From positions 1 to 40,134 of IMG/VR virus record IMGVR_UViG_3300046535_000101: a DNA stretch of 40,134 nt, one strand, 5' to 3'. The notes beneath the pieces are model-generated. The model searched no databases and was not told the origin of the DNA. It saw only the letters and a program-made list of their open reading frames with translations. How positions within the stretch are numbered: position 1 is the stretch's first letter; each line of letters starts with the position of its first letter. This document shows positions 1 through 7,899 of the stretch, in pieces. The position numbers and the translations under genes were made by a program. The DNA is from a virus.

Positions 1-152
1 CGGTCCGGCTCTCGGCGACGTACGGACCATGGGGCGGGGCGACACGGTCGTTCTCGCCCCCGGGGTCGAGGGGCGCAAGGATTGGGGGCGTTACCTCGAC
101 GCCCTCGCGTCGGCGCTGTCACGCGGCGTCGAGGTCAGGTGGCTACGTGGCT
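1..152. repeat. Left copy of 152-base direct terminal repeat
   Basis: Bases 1-152 recur at 39983-40134 with one difference: A at 26 against G at 40008. The repeat lies inside a small gene, so joining the ends restores an intact reading frame. It may be a true virion terminal repeat or the overlap of a circular assembly. The mismatch argues against a pure k-mer overlap artefact. Confidence 0.9.
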
Positions 153-154
153 AA
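2..154 (+). CDS. Small protein, 3' part (gene runs across the window ends)
   Basis: This is the 3' part of the gene that begins at 39957. The frame enters at base 2 and ends at TAA 152-154. The full product, read across the joined ends, is 59 residues, is basic and ends in RWLRG. The A/G mismatch in the terminal repeat makes one residue Thr here and Ala in the right-hand copy. The stop overlaps the GTG start of the next gene (147) by eight bases, which suggests translational coupling. I do not recognise the family. Confidence 0.6.
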   Translation, partial: GPALGDVRTMGRGDTVVLAPGVEGRKDWGRYLDALASALSRGVEVRWLRG

Positions 155-683
155 CCCGAATAAGGCCCGGGGGACGGCATGGGAAAGCGCCGTACGGGAC
201 TACCTGAACGACGCCCTAGGGCTCTATGTCGAGGGGTGGGAAGACCTGTCGGCCGGTCTGACTAAGTTCCGCAATCCCGCCGATCCGCTGAACGTCAAGA
301 GACAGGCTCAGGAAGGTAGTTACGACGTCGGCGACCTTCACGCGTGGCCGTTCGTCGTCGAGTGCAAGGACGTGAAGAATCCGGCCGTGCCGACATGGCT
401 ACGGCAAGCGAAGGTCGAGGCGAAGAACGCCGGTTTCCCCTTCGGGGTCGTCGCACACAAGACCCGCCGGGCGGGCGTCGCCGTCGGACGGGTTCACGTC
501 GACGTGCGCACGTTCACCCGGCTTCGGCTCACGCTCGGAATGCCGCCGTACGCGTTCTGTGCTGGCTACGGCTTCGACTCATCATTCCGGGGGCGTGACA
601 CATCACGTTGGTACTTCTCGACGACCGTCGAGGCGTTCGCTGAATTGCTCGACGTGGTGCGGGCGATAGCGAGCAGTCATTGA
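147..683 (+). CDS. Holliday junction resolvase-like PD-(D/E)XK nuclease
   Basis: This 178-residue protein opens with NKARGTAWE, the K-x-x-G-x-x-x-E start typical of Hjc/RecB-fold phage resolvases. The core D-x-G-D-L (VGDLHAW) is followed by VVECKDV, giving the Asp...Glu-x-Lys metal site. Family members cut branched DNA during recombination or before packaging. The start is GTG at 147, overlapping the stop of the preceding small gene. The primase-helicase follows after a short gap that carries the AAACCCTTCCGCTC motif. The nuclease fold is well supported; junction specificity is inferred. Confidence 0.7.
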   Translation: MANPNKARGTAWESAVRDYLNDALGLYVEGWEDLSAGLTKFRNPADPLNVKRQAQEGSYDVGDLHAWPFVVECKDVKNPAVPTWLRQAKVEAKNAGFPFGVVAHKTRRAGVAVGRVHVDVRTFTRLRLTLGMPPYAFCAGYGFDSSFRGRDTSRWYFSTTVEAFAELLDVVRAIASSH

Positions 684-700
684 GAAAACCCTTCCGCTCT
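682..700 (+). promoter_or_regulatory. Early promoter-like motif, copy 1
   Basis: GAGAAAACCCTTCCGCTCT ends 28 bases before the primase-helicase start. It is one of seven related copies (consensus GAAAACCCTTSCGCTC), all on + and all before early genes or the tRNA block. The CCCTT core is also complementary to the AAGGG of the downstream ribosome binding site, so a role in RNA cannot be excluded. Confidence 0.55.
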
Positions 701-728
701 AAGGGTGTTGACGAAGGGAACTCACAGC

Positions 729-3158
729 ATGCGCTTTAGCGACGTCCTCGCCCGCTTCGGGCAGGTGACCGAAGAAGCCGACGGCGGATACGCGACCCGG
801 TGCCCGTCACATGACGACAGTCGGCCGTCTCTCCGCATATGGCGGGGCGACGACAACAAGGTTCGGATTACGTGCCGTTCGGGCTGTCTGACGAAGGACG
901 TAATCGACGCCGTAAAGCTCGAATGGCGCGACCTATTCGACGCTACCGGCCCCGGTCTGACCGTCCCGAAGGAACGGCCGACGCTGGTCGACCGGGGGCA
1001 CGTCGCCGCCCTCGCGACGTACATCGACAACACGTCGATGATGATCGGCGACTTCGCCGACGACTACTCGGAAACGGCTCGCGCCTACCTCGCCGACCGG
1101 TTCGGGCTCGACCTCGACACGGCGGCCGAACTTCGCCTAGGCGTCGACTACGGCGACGGCTACGGCTTCGCGTACGTGTCCCGTGCGTTCCTGAGCTTCC
1201 CTCGCCTTACCGTGCCGCTCGACGGGTTCGACGGCGTCGCACGGGGGCTTCAGGGGCGCGACCTGTCCGGCGAGTGCCCGTCACGGTGGCTGTCGCTCTC
1301 GAACCCCTCAGGGGCCCGCTGGAGCCTTTACGGGGTCTTCAGGGGTCACGGTGGCTACTCGGCGACGATCGTCACGGAGGGACCCGGCGACGCCCTTACA
1401 GCGGTCGCTGTCGGCTATGACGCCGTCGCCGTCCGGGGTGCGTCGCTCTCGAATAACCCTGAGCTGGTCGCCGAACTCGCCGACGGGCTTCGCGGCTCTC
1501 AGGTGATCGTGTGTGGCGACAACGACACGGCCGGGCAGGGCTTCACTCGCCGTCTCGCCGACGGGCTCGCCGAACACGGCGTCGAGGTCTTCACGCTCGA
1601 AGTGCCCTTCGAGGGCGACGACTTGACTGATTGGCGTAGGCGCGACCCGTCGGGCTTCGCGTCGGCGCTGCACCGTGCCGTGAGGACGGCTCGCCCCGCA
1701 CGTGACGCCGACACAGTGAAGGCTGAAGCCGTGTCCGCCGACCTGACGAAGCGGACCGGTGCCGACGTCGTCGAGGCGAGCGAAGGGCAGGAAGCGGCAC
1801 GCATCCTGTCGGGGCTCATAAGCCGTTACGGCGAGTCGGACGCGATGAACGCTCACGCGTTGGTCGCATGGTCCGGGAACCGGATTAAGTACGCCCCGGG
1901 TCTCGGGTTCTTCGTGTGGAACGGTTCCGTGTGGGAGCGGTCGACCGTGAAAGTGCGTCAAGAGATTCACCGCATGGGAGCGGCGCTCATTCTTGCGGGC
2001 GACCTTCAGAAGGCGCGCGCGTTCACCATGACGACCCGTATCGACGCGCTACTGACCGAGCTTCGGTCGGTGCCGAACGTTCACGTCGACGCGAGCGAGT
2101 TCGACGCTCGCCCGCATCTGTTGAGTTTCCGGAACGGGACCGTCGACCTTCGCCGGGGCACCCTTCGCACGCACGACCCGCGCGACATGTTGACCTATGC
2201 ACTAGACCTCGACTTCAGGCCGGAAGCCGTCGCCCCCCGATGGGAAAAATTCCTCGACGAGATCTTTCCGGGCTTCCCTGACCTTCCGGCGTACATGCGC
2301 CGTCTCGTCGGCTACGGCATGACGGGCGACACGTCCGAGCAGTGTTTCGCCGTGTTGTGGGGGAAGGGGGCGAACGGAAAGAGCGTGTTTACGGACACGC
2401 TTACCGCTGTCTTCAGGGCGATCTCGAAGACGACCCCGTTCGCCACCTTCGAGGAAAAGACATCGGGCGGAATCCCGAACGATATCGCCGCACTTCGTGG
2501 CTCTCGCTTCGTTATGGCGAGCGAGGGCGAGTCGGGCAAGCCGATGTCGGAAGCCGTTCTGAAGCGGGTCACGGGTAAGGACATGATCGCCGCCCGTTTC
2601 CTGCGTCAGGAATTCTTCGAATTCAAGCCGACGTTTCTTCTCATGCTCGCGACGAACCACAAGCCGAAGTTTCGCGGGCAGGATGAGGGGCTTTGGCGAC
2701 GGGTCAAGATGATTCCGTTTCAGCGTTGGTTCGCCCCGCACGAACGTGATTACGACCTCGACTCGAAGCTGACTGCCGAAGCCGAAGGTATCGCGGCATG
2801 GGCGGTGCGCGGGGCGGTCGAGTGGTACGCCGACGGTCTCGGCGACCCGGGCGTCGTGCAGTCGGCCGTGAAGGAATATCGCGAGACGTCCGACGCGCTC
2901 GCCGGGTTCTTCCCGGGCGTACTGGAGATCGACGACACGGCGTCGATGAACGGCAACGAAGCCTTTAACGCGTACCTCGATTGGTGCGAGGCAGAAAACC
3001 TTCCCGCTCGGGAACGTTGGACACGCCGTGCGTTCTATGACGCCCTCGAAGAGCGGGGCGTGACCCGGAGGAAGACGAAGACCGGTATCGCGCTGGTCGG
3101 CGTACGGGTGGCGGGGGCAGTCGCCCCGGCGACGGGTCCGGGCATCTTCGCGAAGTAG
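729..3158 (+). CDS. Replicative primase-helicase (CHC2 zinc finger, TOPRIM, SF3/D5-like helicase)
   Basis: This 809-residue replication protein would synthesise primers and unwind the fork. A CHC2-like zinc site comes first (C25, H28, C49, C53). A TOPRIM domain follows, with EGPGDAL at about 217-223 and GDNDTAG at 263-269. A D5/SF3-type helicase comes next, with Walker A GKGANGKS at 545-552 and the sensor-like LMLATNHKP downstream. The ATG at 729 is preferred because GAAGGGA lies just upstream; a GTG at 705 is in frame but overlaps the promoter-like region. The polymerase gene follows after one copy of the 22-base palindrome. Phage P4 alpha protein has the same fused layout. Confidence 0.92.
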   Translation: MRFSDVLARFGQVTEEADGGYATRCPSHDDSRPSLRIWRGDDNKVRITCRSGCLTKDVIDAVKLEWRDLFDATGPGLTVPKERPTLVDRGHVAALATYIDNTSMMIGDFADDYSETARAYLADRFGLDLDTAAELRLGVDYGDGYGFAYVSRAFLSFPRLTVPLDGFDGVARGLQGRDLSGECPSRWLSLSNPSGARWSLYGVFRGHGGYSATIVTEGPGDALTAVAVGYDAVAVRGASLSNNPELVAELADGLRGSQVIVCGDNDTAGQGFTRRLADGLAEHGVEVFTLEVPFEGDDLTDWRRRDPSGFASALHRAVRTARPARDADTVKAEAVSADLTKRTGADVVEASEGQEAARILSGLISRYGESDAMNAHALVAWSGNRIKYAPGLGFFVWNGSVWERSTVKVRQEIHRMGAALILAGDLQKARAFTMTTRIDALLTELRSVPNVHVDASEFDARPHLLSFRNGTVDLRRGTLRTHDPRDMLTYALDLDFRPEAVAPRWEKFLDEIFPGFPDLPAYMRRLVGYGMTGDTSEQCFAVLWGKGANGKSVFTDTLTAVFRAISKTTPFATFEEKTSGGIPNDIAALRGSRFVMASEGESGKPMSEAVLKRVTGKDMIAARFLRQEFFEFKPTFLLMLATNHKPKFRGQDEGLWRRVKMIPFQRWFAPHERDYDLDSKLTAEAEGIAAWAVRGAVEWYADGLGDPGVVQSAVKEYRETSDALAGFFPGVLEIDDTASMNGNEAFNAYLDWCEAENLPARERWTRRAFYDALEERGVTRRKTKTGIALVGVRVAGAVAPATGPGIFAK

Positions 3159-3172
3159 CAACAACGGCAGGG

Positions 3173-3194
3173 CACTTACTCACGTGAGTAGGTG
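3173..3194. repeat. 22-base palindrome, copy 1 (T variant)
   Basis: Left half CACTTACTCAC, right half GTGAGTAGGTG. The single change (T at 3176) leaves a U.G pair in + strand RNA. Flanking bases extend the dyad to 3167-3200 (GCAGGG...CCCTGC). It sits between primase and polymerase, 24 bases before the polymerase TTG start. Confidence 0.95.
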
Positions 3195-3218
3195 CCCTGC
3201 CCCGTGTGGGGAGACAGC

Positions 3219-5066
3219 TTGCGCACATACCGACACGACATAGCGGGCGAGACAGTCGACGTCCACATACCCGAGACGGCCGACGACCTCGACGCGTTCA
3301 AACGGTGGTTTGTCGAGGCATCGAGGCGTGGCCCGATCGCCGTCGATACAGAGACGACCGGGCTCGACGTCTACCGCGACGGCTACCGGCTGAGAACCGT
3401 TCAGTTCGGCGACGCCCGGACAGCATGGGTAATCCACTTCGAGCGGGGCGGATGGTTCGCTGAGTACGCCCGGTCGGCGCTTCGGCAGGATGCCCGGTAC
3501 CTGATCCATAACGCCGCCTTCGATTGGTTGGTTCTCGACCGTCACGCCGGGGTCTCCCTCGAAGAACTCGCGCCGCGCACGATCGACACGAAGATTCTCG
3601 CCGCGCTGGTCGACCCTCGACAGCCCATGGAAGGGGGCGTAGGGACGTCCCTTAAGCCCCTGTCGGCGTTCTACGTCGACCCGTCCGCCCCGGACACTCA
3701 GGGCGACCTGACGGCCGTCTTCCGGTCGCTCGGTCTGACGAAGGAAACAGGCTGGGCCGGTATCCCGCTCGACCACCCGACGTACAACCTTTACGCCGGT
3801 CTCGACGTGATCCTGACGGCGCGTCTCTGGCCGAGACTGGTCGAGCGTCTCGACGCCCTCGACGTCCGGCAGGCACTCAGGCAGTACGAACACGAGATCG
3901 CCCGTATCTGCGCCGTCATGCAACGACGGGGCATGGTGCTTGACCTCGACTTCACTCGCTCGCTCGACTCGACGCTGAGCGAGGAAGCTAAGCGCTTCTC
4001 GGCTGAGGCCGCGCGGTACGGCGTCGACAACGTGAACTCGACGGCTCAGATAGCCGAAGCGCTCGCCGGTATGGGGGAGACCCTGACCGAAACGACGGCG
4101 TCGGGTGCCGTCAAGGTGGATAAGGCAGTGTTGTGCGCGCTCGCCGATATCGACCTGTCATGGAATCCACTAGAGACCCGTACGCCTAACCCGCTCGCCG
4201 TCGCCGTCCTTCGCTCTAAGCGTGCCGGTAAGTGGCGCTCGGCGTACGTCGAGACATTCCTCGACACGGTCGACTCAACGGGGCGCGTCCACCCGCACAT
4301 AAACGCATTGCAGGCACGGACGGGAAGAATGTCGATCGTCCGTCCGGCGCTGCAAACTCTCCCGTCGTCCGATCAAATGATTCGCCGCTGTCTTCTCGCC
4401 GACGAAGGCGAGGTGATTGTGTCGACCGACTTCGCGGCCGTCGAAATGCGAGTTCTCGCCGCCCTCGCCGACGTGAAGAGAATGAAGGAAAGCATTCGCG
4501 CGGGCGAGGACTTGCACGACTTCACGGCGCGGCTCATCTTCGGCGACGGCTTCACGAAGAAACACAGGAAGCTCTGTAAGGGCGTCGGCTTCGGAAAGGT
4601 CTACGGGGGAGGGGCGGCGACGATCGCCCGGCAGACCGGTGCGCCGATGGACGACGTACAGCGCGCCATTTCCGCGTATGACCGGGTGTACCCGGAGATT
4701 AAGCGGGCGTCGGGCCGTTGGCAGCGCGAGGCACGGGCTACCGGCATGGTGCACGTGTCGGCGACCGGCCGTCGGCTGCCCCTCGACCGTGACCGGACGT
4801 ACGCCGTCGTGAACTATGCGTGCCAGAGTGCGGCTCGCGACGTGCTCGGTCAGTCTCTCCTGAACATGGAAGAAGCCGGTCTCTTGGATCACATGCGCCT
4901 GCCGATTCACGACGAAGTCCTCGCGTCCGTACCGAAGTTGGAGGCAAGCGAGTTTGCACGAGCATTCGAAGAGTGCATGACGTTCGATCTCTACGGCGTG
5001 CCGATCGACGCCGAAGCGGAGGTAGGCGGGCGTTCCTGGGGGTCTCTGTACGGGGCGGACTACTAG
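3219..5066 (+). CDS. Family A DNA polymerase with 3'-5' exonuclease
   Basis: This 615-residue replicative polymerase has the small phage family A layout. The exonuclease domain comes first: Exo I VDTETTG (D43, E45), Exo II HNAAFDWL and Exo III YAGLDVIL. The polymerase domain follows: motif A TDFAAVEMR (D404), motif B KGVGFGKVYGG and motif C HDE at 564-566. There is no 5'-3' exonuclease domain. The TTG at 3219 is chosen because GGGAGA lies just upstream. The in-frame GTG at 3192 lies inside the palindrome and has no ribosome binding site. Confidence 0.93.
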   Translation: MRTYRHDIAGETVDVHIPETADDLDAFKRWFVEASRRGPIAVDTETTGLDVYRDGYRLRTVQFGDARTAWVIHFERGGWFAEYARSALRQDARYLIHNAAFDWLVLDRHAGVSLEELAPRTIDTKILAALVDPRQPMEGGVGTSLKPLSAFYVDPSAPDTQGDLTAVFRSLGLTKETGWAGIPLDHPTYNLYAGLDVILTARLWPRLVERLDALDVRQALRQYEHEIARICAVMQRRGMVLDLDFTRSLDSTLSEEAKRFSAEAARYGVDNVNSTAQIAEALAGMGETLTETTASGAVKVDKAVLCALADIDLSWNPLETRTPNPLAVAVLRSKRAGKWRSAYVETFLDTVDSTGRVHPHINALQARTGRMSIVRPALQTLPSSDQMIRRCLLADEGEVIVSTDFAAVEMRVLAALADVKRMKESIRAGEDLHDFTARLIFGDGFTKKHRKLCKGVGFGKVYGGGAATIARQTGAPMDDVQRAISAYDRVYPEIKRASGRWQREARATGMVHVSATGRRLPLDRDRTYAVVNYACQSAARDVLGQSLLNMEEAGLLDHMRLPIHDEVLASVPKLEASEFARAFEECMTFDLYGVPIDAEAEVGGRSWGSLYGADY

Positions 5067-5113
5067 ACAGGGTCGTACTAACCCGCCCCTGACCTGCGTC
5101 GATCTACTGACGC

Positions 5114-5158
5114 CGTTAGTAGGTGTCCGGTTCGGTTATATCTGTCCGGGCACCTACT
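5114..5158 (+). other. Half-site forming an alternative hairpin with a palindrome copy
   Basis: AGTAGGTGTCCGG (5119-5131) is the reverse complement, apart from one base, of CCGGGCACCTACT (5146-5158). The latter includes the left half of the palindrome at 5151. The stem could therefore compete with the palindrome's own hairpin. It lies just after the polymerase stop codon. Confidence 0.6.
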
Positions 5159-5172
5159 CACGTGAGTAGGTG
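5151..5172. repeat. 22-base palindrome, copy 2
   Basis: Perfect copy. It lies 85 bases after the polymerase stop and is one of only three copies without a start codon within 50 bases downstream. Confidence 0.97.
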
Positions 5173-5426
5173 AACTCTTCCCCATGGGTTTGCAATGCCG
5201 TTTGCTGGCACCTGACGTCTCGTCTAAGTCACGAAGCCCCCTTCGCCGTCATACCTGAGTCGTACGCGTGAGTACGTGCATACGACCACAGGTTGTACCG
5301 CCGTTTCACCTTCGCTTCAAAGGTAGACGCCCAAAAGACTAGCGGCGATAGTAGGCAACATCGCTGGTTGTCCTTCGTTGGTGCGCGACATACGTTCGCA
5401 CCGCAACGACGACGGCTTAGCGCTAG
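5173..5426. other. Non-coding stretch with small hairpins
   Basis: I see no convincing gene here. A 72-residue frame from 5293 lacks a ribosome binding site and normal composition. Small stems are visible: GCGAT...ATCGC around 5345-5369, and GGTGCG...CGCACC around 5380-5403. The stretch leads into a terminator-like hairpin and the sigma-gene promoter region, so it may hold a small RNA or an origin. Neither is established by the sequence. Confidence 0.35.
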
Positions 5427-5454
5427 GCCCCGTTCGAGCAAACCCGGACGGGGC
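5427..5454 (+). terminator. Terminator-like hairpin before the sigma-like gene
   Basis: GCCCCGT (5427-5433) pairs with ACGGGGC (5448-5454). Only TTAG follows, not a T run. The sequence after it, TCATGCCC, also follows the hairpins near 14491 and 36581. Confidence 0.55.
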
Positions 5455-5486
5455 TTAGTCATGCCCCCGCATGCCCGGAGACGCTC

Positions 5487-5502
5487 CGTGACGCACGTCA
5501 CG
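5487..5502. promoter_or_regulatory. Operator-like dyad CGTGACG-CA-CGTCACG
   Basis: A perfect 7-base dyad with a two-base spacer. The GTGACG half-site matches the GTGACG repeats in the arms of the long hairpin elements at 14632 and 36655. It lies between a terminator-like stem and an AAACCCTTCCGCTC motif, the same order as at those loci. Confidence 0.5.
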
Positions 5503-5531
5503 TCTACCTAGCGCGCTCTCTGCCCCGTTCC

Positions 5532-5549
5532 GGAAAACCCTTCCGCTCC
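5532..5549 (+). promoter_or_regulatory. Early promoter-like motif, copy 2
   Basis: GGAAAACCCTTCCGCTCC ends 35 bases before the GTG start of the sigma-like gene. If the motif is read by that sigma, the gene would control itself. Confidence 0.6.
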
Positions 5550-5584
5550 CCACAGAGCAGACACCGGAACACAGGAGAGACGCC

Positions 5585-6388
5585 GTGATCGCCCTTACCG
5601 AGCAGCAGATAGCCGACGCGAAGAACAACGACCTGACCGCCGTAACGGCCGTCGTCGAGGCGACGGAGGAGCGTGTGCAGCAGCTCGCCCGCCGCTACGC
5701 GACCGGGTCCGGCCGGACCGACCTCGACCTTCAGGAAGACCTCGCTCAGATCGGCCGTGTGGCTGTCTGGGAGGCTCTCGGCCGGTTCAACGGTCAGACG
5801 GTCGCCGAGTTCTTCGTCTTCATCGACAGGACCGTTCAGGGCGTCATGAGCGACGCTCGCAAGGTCGAGACCCGTCCGGGCGTAACCCGCTCGATAGCGA
5901 GCGAGTTCGAGCGTGCGCTGAGCATCGCCGGGGGCGACCCGTTCGAAGCCGAGAAGGTGGCTCAGTCGGACGTCATGGGGAAGAAGAAGCTCTCTCCCGA
6001 AATGGCGTACGCCGCGCGGCTGTCGTGGCAGGGCGTTGAATACCTCGACGCCCCGGCGTCGAGCGGTGACGGCGAGGCTTACGCGTCCCTTCTCGACAAA
6101 GTCGCCGACCGGGTCGGCGTCTCGTCCGATCTCGTCGAGCCGAGCGATTACGCGAAGGTTCGCCGCGACGAGACGCGCGACAACGTTCACACGATCCTCG
6201 ACCGCATGGGGGCTCAGCAAAACGTCGTGCTGAAGGCGACGTTCGGTATCGACCCGATCGGGTTCTACGGCACCGAGAACGACGACGAGATCGCCGCCGA
6301 CTTCAGCATCGAGCGGCACCGAGTGCGAGTGATCCGCTCTCTCGGAAAGACCCGGTTCGCGAAGCTGTGGACCGAAGCCGGTTTCTGA
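5585..6388 (+). CDS. Sigma-70-family-like transcription factor
   Basis: This 267-residue protein resembles a compact sigma factor. Residues about 43-95 look like region 2, with a DLxQxGxxAxxEAxxRF pattern (DLAQIGRVAVWEALGRF) followed by a basic segment. Residues about 198-262 look like region 4: QQNVVLKATFGID, then a helix-turn-helix-like EIAADFSIERHRVRVIRSL. Such proteins direct RNA polymerase to phage promoters. GTG at 5585 is preceded by AGGAGAG. The gene has its own AAACCCTTCCGCTC motif, and the motif recurs only before early genes. The assignment rests on pattern, not on an alignment; a different DNA-binding regulator is possible. Confidence 0.62.
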   Translation: MIALTEQQIADAKNNDLTAVTAVVEATEERVQQLARRYATGSGRTDLDLQEDLAQIGRVAVWEALGRFNGQTVAEFFVFIDRTVQGVMSDARKVETRPGVTRSIASEFERALSIAGGDPFEAEKVAQSDVMGKKKLSPEMAYAARLSWQGVEYLDAPASSGDGEAYASLLDKVADRVGVSSDLVEPSDYAKVRRDETRDNVHTILDRMGAQQNVVLKATFGIDPIGFYGTENDDEIAADFSIERHRVRVIRSLGKTRFAKLWTEAGF

Positions 6389-6417
6389 TTCACCACAACG
6401 CAAGGGGAGACAGAGAA

Positions 6418-6570
6418 ATGACTTTCACGCTGGCGAACGGAAACACGGTTACGGCGACCCGAGTCGACGCCGGGTTCGACCTTCACATGAAGAACGCCGA
6501 CGGCGAAACCGTTTCGACGGTCGTCGTGTCCGGCCCGGAGTTCGCCGAGCTCCTTCCGTCCATTCGATAG
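6418..6570 (+). CDS. Small hypothetical protein (50 residues)
   Basis: ATG at 6418 follows AAGGGGAGA. The product is short and soluble, with a beta-like pattern (TFTLANGNTVTATRV) and no motif I recognise. It sits 29 bases after the sigma-like gene in the same direction and is probably cotranscribed with it. It could be a partner of the sigma-like protein, but nothing in the sequence shows this. Confidence 0.65.
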   Translation: MTFTLANGNTVTATRVDAGFDLHMKNADGETVSTVVVSGPEFAELLPSIR

Positions 6571-6583
6571 ACAGGGAATAGCA

Positions 6584-6667
6584 ATGGGTCTCAAGTTCCG
6601 CGAGTACTTCGCTTACGCGTGCCTGATTTGGCTTATCTGGCAGATCGCCGTACTCATCACCCACTGA
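6584..6667 (+). CDS. 27-residue single-pass membrane microprotein
   Basis: ATG at 6584 follows AGGGA with good spacing. The product is [13 protein letters not shown], then a hydrophobic stretch ([12 protein letters not shown]) ending TH. One membrane segment with a basic N-terminus is expected. It lies 13 bases after the 50-residue gene and just before the palindrome that precedes thyX. Function unknown. Confidence 0.55.
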   Translation: MGLKFREYFAYACLIWLIWQIAVLITH

Positions 6668-6690
6668 CCGACAGCCGACCCCGGGCGGCT

Positions 6691-6712
6691 CACCTACTCA
6701 CGTGAGTAGGTG
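6691..6712. repeat. 22-base palindrome, copy 3
   Basis: Perfect copy, 25 bases before the thyX start. Flanks extend the stem to 6683-6720: GGGCG pairs with CGCCC, and the inner GCT/GGT pairs only through G.U wobbles, which hold in + strand RNA but not in DNA. Confidence 0.97.
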
Positions 6713-6737
6713 GGTCGCCCCTTCGTTTGGAGAGACG

Positions 6738-7442
6738 TTGAACGTCGACGTATTGGCTTACACGCACTTCCCGACTTACAGCCCCCTACTTCAGGCGTAC
6801 CGGTACGAGACGCACCCGAATAGTTGGACGACCGACCCTGACGCGCTCGCCGAAGCGGCCGGGCGTATCTGTTACAAGTCGTTCGACCGTCCGAGTGCGA
6901 AGACGGCGGCGAATCGCGACTATCTGTCGAACATCATCGGGCAGGGTCATTTCAGCGTGCTGGAGCACGCGAGCGTGACACTTCTCGTCCGGGGCGTCTC
7001 CCGTGCCCTACTGACCGAACTCACCCGGCATCGACACCTGTCGTTCTCGGTCGTCTCTCAGCGCTACGTCGACCACTCGACGACGGAGCCGGTCATCCCG
7101 CCCGCGCTGACCGCCGACGAGACGCACCTTCTCGCGTGCGCCTACGACGAAGCGCTAGAGACGTACGACGCCCTAGTCGACCGGCTCACGAAGCGCGGGT
7201 TTAAGCGCAAACAAGCGCGCGAAGCGGCACGCGCTGTGCTGCCGAACGCCGCCCCGGTCGACATGGTCGTGACCGGAAACCTTCGAGCGTGGCGTGACGT
7301 ACTCGGGAAGCGTTGGCACGTCGCCGCCGACGCTGAGATTCGCGAGTTCGCCGGTCTCGCCCTCGCCCAACTTCGCGAGATCGCCCCCAACTCGGTTCAG
7401 GACATACCTAGTTCGCCCTACGGAAGCGAGAGCAACAAGTGA
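6738..7442 (+). CDS. thyX: Flavin-dependent thymidylate synthase ThyX
   Basis: This 234-residue enzyme makes dTMP from dUMP using FAD and methylene-tetrahydrofolate. The ThyX signature [14 protein letters not shown] starts at residue 97 (RHR-x7-S). [10 protein letters not shown] upstream and the conserved Asn/Arg segment near the C-terminus also fit. The TTG at 6738 has GGAGAG just upstream; the in-frame GTG at 6702 lies inside the palindrome and is unlikely. The stop overlaps the next GTG (GTGA). With the dCMP deaminase downstream and the dNMP kinase at 34360 it forms a dTTP supply set. Confidence 0.95.
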   Translation: MNVDVLAYTHFPTYSPLLQAYRYETHPNSWTTDPDALAEAAGRICYKSFDRPSAKTAANRDYLSNIIGQGHFSVLEHASVTLLVRGVSRALLTELTRHRHLSFSVVSQRYVDHSTTEPVIPPALTADETHLLACAYDEALETYDALVDRLTKRGFKRKQAREAARAVLPNAAPVDMVVTGNLRAWRDVLGKRWHVAADAEIREFAGLALAQLREIAPNSVQDIPSSPYGSESNK

Positions 7443-7777
7443 GCATCTACTACAGCCCCGAGAAGTTCGCCGCCCGGATCGTCGGCGACGTCGACACGTA
7501 CGGCGGATATGAGTTCAACATGATCGCCGTCTTCCAGCGGCTCGACGACGGCGCGTTGTTCTACGACGTGGATTCCGGTTGTTCATGTGTCTCGCCGTTC
7601 GAGGACGCGAATACGATCGGTGACCTGACTCGGATCGACGACCCGGCCGACTTCGCGAACGCCGCCCGGAAGTGGCTTCGCGAGTCGTACGACACCGATG
7701 CCGACGACCGCGACGCCGTCGAGAAGCTGATTCGGAAGGTGCGCGACGAATTCCGGAAGAAGGGGCTTCGCAAGTGA
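7439..7777 (+). CDS. Hypothetical acidic protein (112 residues)
   Basis: GTG at 7439 overlaps the thyX stop. The N-terminal half has aromatic-rich beta-like sequence ([14 protein letters not shown]) and a Cys pair (GCSCVSPF); the C-terminal half is helical and charged. I do not recognise the family. The tight overlaps on both sides place it in the thyX-deaminase operon. Confidence 0.75.
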   Translation: MSIYYSPEKFAARIVGDVDTYGGYEFNMIAVFQRLDDGALFYDVDSGCSCVSPFEDANTIGDLTRIDDPADFANAARKWLRESYDTDADDRDAVEKLIRKVRDEFRKKGLRK

Positions 7778-7899
7778 ACGACGACAACCGTTTTGATTGG
7801 GGCGGCGAAGACGATCCGCGCTCATTCTTCGTCGACGTTCTCGTGTTCCTGGTGATGTTCGTAATCGGTGTCGGCGTAGCGCGGGCGATCTGGCCGTGA
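7774..7899 (+). CDS. 41-residue single-pass membrane protein
   Basis: GTG at 7774 overlaps the previous stop by four bases, and the TGA at 7897-7899 overlaps the deaminase GTG. An acidic N-terminus ([17 protein letters not shown]) precedes a strongly hydrophobic segment (VLVFLVMFVIGVGVARAIW). Chained start/stop overlaps on both sides support a real gene. Function unknown. Confidence 0.65.
   Translation: MNDDNRFDWGGEDDPRSFFVDVLVFLVMFVIGVGVARAIWP

Noticed and set aside
1-152. The terminal repeat as attL/attR of an integrated prophage
   Set aside because: It lies inside a small gene far from the integrase, and the integrase has its own dyad at 12575. No host DNA is seen.
5293-5511. A 72-residue frame between polymerase and sigma-like gene
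   Set aside because: It has no ribosome binding site, runs through a terminator-like hairpin and an operator-like dyad, and has shadow-like Arg-rich composition.
3192-6704. GTG codons inside the palindrome as gene starts (polymerase 3192, thyX 6702)
   Set aside because: The GTG belongs to the fixed palindrome and has no ribosome binding site. In both cases a TTG a few codons downstream has GGGAGA or GGAGAG at good distance.
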